A stretch of 8,405 nucleotides of DNA, taken from Methylococcaceae bacterium (GTDB taxonomy: Bacteria; Pseudomonadota; Gammaproteobacteria; Methylococcales; Methylomonadaceae). Numbering within the stretch: position 1 is the first letter of the stretch; each line of letters opens with the position of its first letter. The notes under the pieces are model-generated. The model saw only the letters and a program-made list of their open reading frames with translations. It was not told the origin of the DNA and made no database searches. The translations under genes and the position numbers were made by a program. The stretch lies in assembly GCA_947506075.1 (NCBI GenBank), contig CANNNN010000099.1, positions 1-8,405 of the forward strand. The letters run 5' to 3'. Shown here one piece after another: positions 6,262 to 8,405 of this stretch.

Positions 6262-7167
6262 ATGCAAAATGCAATCCATCAACTTTTAGCGTCAGCCAAT
6301 CAGATCATCCTCGGCAAACCACATCAGGTTAGACTTGCGCTTTGCTGCCTGCTGGCTCAAGGCCATCTGCTGATAGAAGATATTCCCGGCGTCGGTAAAA
6401 CCACGCTGGCGCACACGCTGGCAAAATTGCTGGGGTTAAATTACCAGCGGATTCAATTCACCAGCGACATTTTACCGGCCGACATCATCGGCGCGTCGGT
6501 CTTTGAGGCCAAAAACCATCAGTTTACCTTTCACCCCGGCCCGCTCTTTAACCAGATGGTGTTGGCAGATGAGATCAACCGCGCCACGCCCAAGGCGCAA
6601 AGCGCGCTGCTGGAAGCCATGGAAGAACATCAGGTCACGGTCGAAGGAAAAACCTATCCACTGCCTTTGCCCTTTTTTGTGATTGCCACGCAAAACCCCT
6701 CCCATCAAATAGGCACGTTTCCGTTGCCGGAGTCACAACTGGATAGATTTTTGATGCGCATCGCACTGGGCTATCCCGATCATCAGGCAGAACGGCAATT
6801 ATTGACCGGACAAAGCCGACACCAGCTGTGTGCATCACTGCCCGTAAAGTTGCCGCCGGAGCAGTTACAAAGCATACAACAGGCGGTTACCCAAATTTAT
6901 GTTTCACCGGCCTTGCTTGACTATTGCCAGGCCATCATCCAGTTCACCCGCGAGTCCTCCGACTATCACTGCGGCTTGTCGCCCAGAGCCGGTTTGGCAT
7001 TACTGACGGCGGCCAAAGCCTGGGCGTTTATGGATCAGCGTGACGCAGTCATCCCGGAAGATTTGCAAGCCGTCCTGGCGGCAGTCGCGGGCCATAGACT
7101 GCGAGGAGGCACCACCGATTCGGTAGCCATCGTCGCACCGATCCTGGCTAATGTTGCACTCCATTGA
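6262..7167 (+). CDS. MoxR-family AAA+ ATPase
   Basis: MoxR ATPases are cytoplasmic AAA+ proteins thought to remodel or mature partner proteins, usually encoded beside DUF58 or vWA-domain genes. The 301 residues are full length for the family. Seen in order: Walker A GVGKTT (43-48), Walker B MVLADEINR (99-107), sensor 1 ATQNP (142-146), the arginine-finger-like LDRF (160-163) and sensor 2 SPRAG (240-244). The helical lid fills the C-terminal third. The segment IGTFPLPESQLDRFLMR (150-166) is highly typical. The first ATG gives the usual family start, and no Shine-Dalgarno is evident before it. The stop TGA (7165-7167) overlaps the TTG start of the next gene. The gene leads the operon with DUF58 and transglutaminase genes. 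Direct substrate is unknown. Confidence 0.95.
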   Translation: MQNAIHQLLASANQIILGKPHQVRLALCCLLAQGHLLIEDIPGVGKTTLAHTLAKLLGLNYQRIQFTSDILPADIIGASVFEAKNHQFTFHPGPLFNQMVLADEINRATPKAQSALLEAMEEHQVTVEGKTYPLPLPFFVIATQNPSHQIGTFPLPESQLDRFLMRIALGYPDHQAERQLLTGQSRHQLCASLPVKLPPEQLQSIQQAVTQIYVSPALLDYCQAIIQFTRESSDYHCGLSPRAGLALLTAAKAWAFMDQRDAVIPEDLQAVLAAVAGHRLRGGTTDSVAIVAPILANVALH

Positions 7168-8099
7168 CCTTAAAAGAACGCTTCCAGCTCAGCCGGTTTG
7201 TTTCGGGTGAACAACCCACCGCTGCGCCGATCACCTTAAATCACCGGCGCATCTTTATCTTACCGACACAACGGGGCTTGGGCTTTGTGTTGCTGACAGT
7301 CCTGTTGTTGCTGATTGCCTTTGTCTATAACAATAATTTGACTTATCTGCTGGCTTTTTTGTTGGCGAGTATTTTTTTCGTTACCATCTTACACAGCTAC
7401 CAGGCCCTGGCCGGACTGGTCGTGCAAAAGGGCCGAAGTAAAACCGTGTTTGCCGGAGAAGCAGCCGGCTTCAATATTCATCTTAACAACCCAAGCGGTC
7501 TGGAGCGCCCTCATCTACAAATAACACTTCAGGACACGCTTAGTCTGACGATGCCGGCACAAAGCGCGGCGCAGCTTACGCTATACGCGATAACCCAAAA
7601 AAGAGGCTGGCACTCCATGGGCACGATCACGCTGTTTAGCACCTATCCTCTAGGATTGTTTCGCGCCTGGTCGCCGCTACGTTTTAATCTTCAGGCCCTG
7701 GTTTATCCGAAACCAGCGCAGCTCGAACTGCCTTTTCCGCTAAACTCATCATCACAAGCCGAACAGGGTTATAGCCGCAACAGCGGAGATGATTTTTACG
7801 GCCTGCAAGAGTATCAGTCCGGCGATGCTATCAAACATATACACTGGAAAGCGTTTGCGAAAGGCTTTGGTCTACTCAGCAAACAATACGGCGGCGACCA
7901 TTCGGCAGAAATTTATCTGGATTACAAGCAGACGCCAGGACAGGATAGGGAGCAACGCTTAAGTCAGTTATGCCGGTGGGTCGTCGATGCGGAGCAGGCC
8001 GGGGTCAAATACGGCTTTGTATTGCCGGGATTAAAACTGCCGCCCGATAACGGTTTGTTGCATTATCAAGAATGCCTGGAAGCCCTGGCGCTGTTTTAA
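7164..8099 (+). CDS. DUF58-domain membrane protein
   Basis: This is the usual partner of MoxR. DUF58 proteins are membrane-anchored and carry a domain with some likeness to von Willebrand A folds; their biochemical role is not settled. In the 311 residues two membrane helices lie at about 37-55 and 60-77, after the family-like lead ITLNHRRIFILPTQRG (23-38). A beta-rich region follows (about 85-185), then the diagnostic DUF58 motif GDDFYGLQEYQSGDAIKHIH (208-227) continuing WKAFAKG (228-234). The frame is closed by a TAA at 7149-7151 upstream, and the only early start codon is TTG at 7164, which overlaps the moxR stop as TTGA. This start is therefore accepted despite being rare. Two bases separate its stop from the next ATG, so coupled translation is likely. 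Confidence 0.92.
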   Translation: MTLKERFQLSRFVSGEQPTAAPITLNHRRIFILPTQRGLGFVLLTVLLLLIAFVYNNNLTYLLAFLLASIFFVTILHSYQALAGLVVQKGRSKTVFAGEAAGFNIHLNNPSGLERPHLQITLQDTLSLTMPAQSAAQLTLYAITQKRGWHSMGTITLFSTYPLGLFRAWSPLRFNLQALVYPKPAQLELPFPLNSSSQAEQGYSRNSGDDFYGLQEYQSGDAIKHIHWKAFAKGFGLLSKQYGGDHSAEIYLDYKQTPGQDREQRLSQLCRWVVDAEQAGVKYGFVLPGLKLPPDNGLLHYQECLEALALF

Positions 8100-8101
8100 A
8101 G

Positions 8102-8405
8102 ATGAAACCGGATCCTGTCAAAAACAATGTAATCTTTTTGCTGTGTGCCATCGCGCTAATTGTATTTCCGCATATTTACCATCTCCCGGCAGCCGTGTTC
8201 GCCTTTTTTTGCCTGCTGCTAAGCTGGCGTTTTATCGGCGTATGGAAACCAAGCTATCTGCCCGGAAAACCGGTCATTTTTTTACTGGCCGTCTGCGCAA
8301 TCGCCCTGCTGTATAGCCAGCATCAAGGCCTGTTCGGCCGCGATGCCGGCACCAATTTGTTTATAACCGCGCTGGGGCTCAAATTATTAGAAATTAAGAC
8401 ACAAC
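8102..8405 (+). CDS. TgpA-like membrane transglutaminase, N-terminal fragment (3' cut by window)
   Basis: Only the first 101 codons are present. They encode a chain of membrane helices (about residues 9-26, 28-44, 57-72 and 85-97) and the segment GLFGRDAGTNLFITALGLKL (77-96) with LLEIK after it, which is the DUF3488 signature found before the transglutaminase-like domain in TgpA proteins. The catalytic Cys-His-Asp domain would lie beyond the window. The ATG begins 2 bases after the DUF58 stop, with no clear Shine-Dalgarno, so it probably relies on coupled translation. The order moxR, DUF58, tgpA is common in gammaproteobacteria. In Pseudomonas aeruginosa TgpA is reported to be important for viability; whether that holds here is unknown. 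Confidence 0.88.
   Translation, partial: MKPDPVKNNVIFLLCAIALIVFPHIYHLPAAVFAFFCLLLSWRFIGVWKPSYLPGKPVIFLLAVCAIALLYSQHQGLFGRDAGTNLFITALGLKLLEIKTQ

Overview
The window looks like chromosomal DNA of a gammaproteobacterium. A methanotroph-like (Methylococcales) host is my guess, from the overall flavour of the proteins and from a 'TTCCCAAGC...GCTTGGGAA' palindromic repeat of a kind I associate with such genomes; this cannot be proven from the window. GC content is moderate, and there are no rRNA or tRNA genes, CRISPR arrays, transposases or phage genes.

Layout. (1) Bases 1-3815, + strand: the 3' part of a very large multi-pass membrane protein with long extracytoplasmic beta-rich regions, whose start lies upstream of the window. 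It carries a palindromic repeat embedded in frame at about 541-585. (2) 3816-3991: an intergenic stretch with a terminator-like hairpin and a perfect 14-bp palindrome. (3) 3992-4708, +: tRNA1(Val) adenine-N6 methyltransferase (TrmN6/YfiC family), followed by a two-way terminator at 4799-4824. (4) 4850-6150, - strand: three separately spaced genes. In transcription order they are a TraR/DksA-type zinc-finger protein (6150-5821), a Skp/OmpH-type periplasmic chaperone (5688-5188) with a very good sigma-70 promoter, and a tiny secreted-peptide gene (4984-4850) whose predicted mature product is only 20 residues. (5) 6262-8405, +: a tightly packed operon of a MoxR AAA+ ATPase, a DUF58 membrane protein and the N-terminus of a TgpA-like membrane transglutaminase, cut by the window edge.

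How the parts work together. MoxR, DUF58 and TgpA-type transglutaminase genes form a widespread conserved trio. The ATPase is thought to act as a chaperone-like remodeller for membrane or periplasmic partners. Here the stop of moxR overlaps a TTG start of the DUF58 gene, and only 2 bases separate DUF58 from the transglutaminase gene, so translation is probably coupled. The promoter of this operon and that of the divergent DksA-like gene appear to share the same AT-rich -10 region around 6215-6221. The least understood items are the giant membrane protein, the 44-residue secreted-peptide precursor with its dyad-containing promoter region, and the structured RNA-like segment between that gene and skp.
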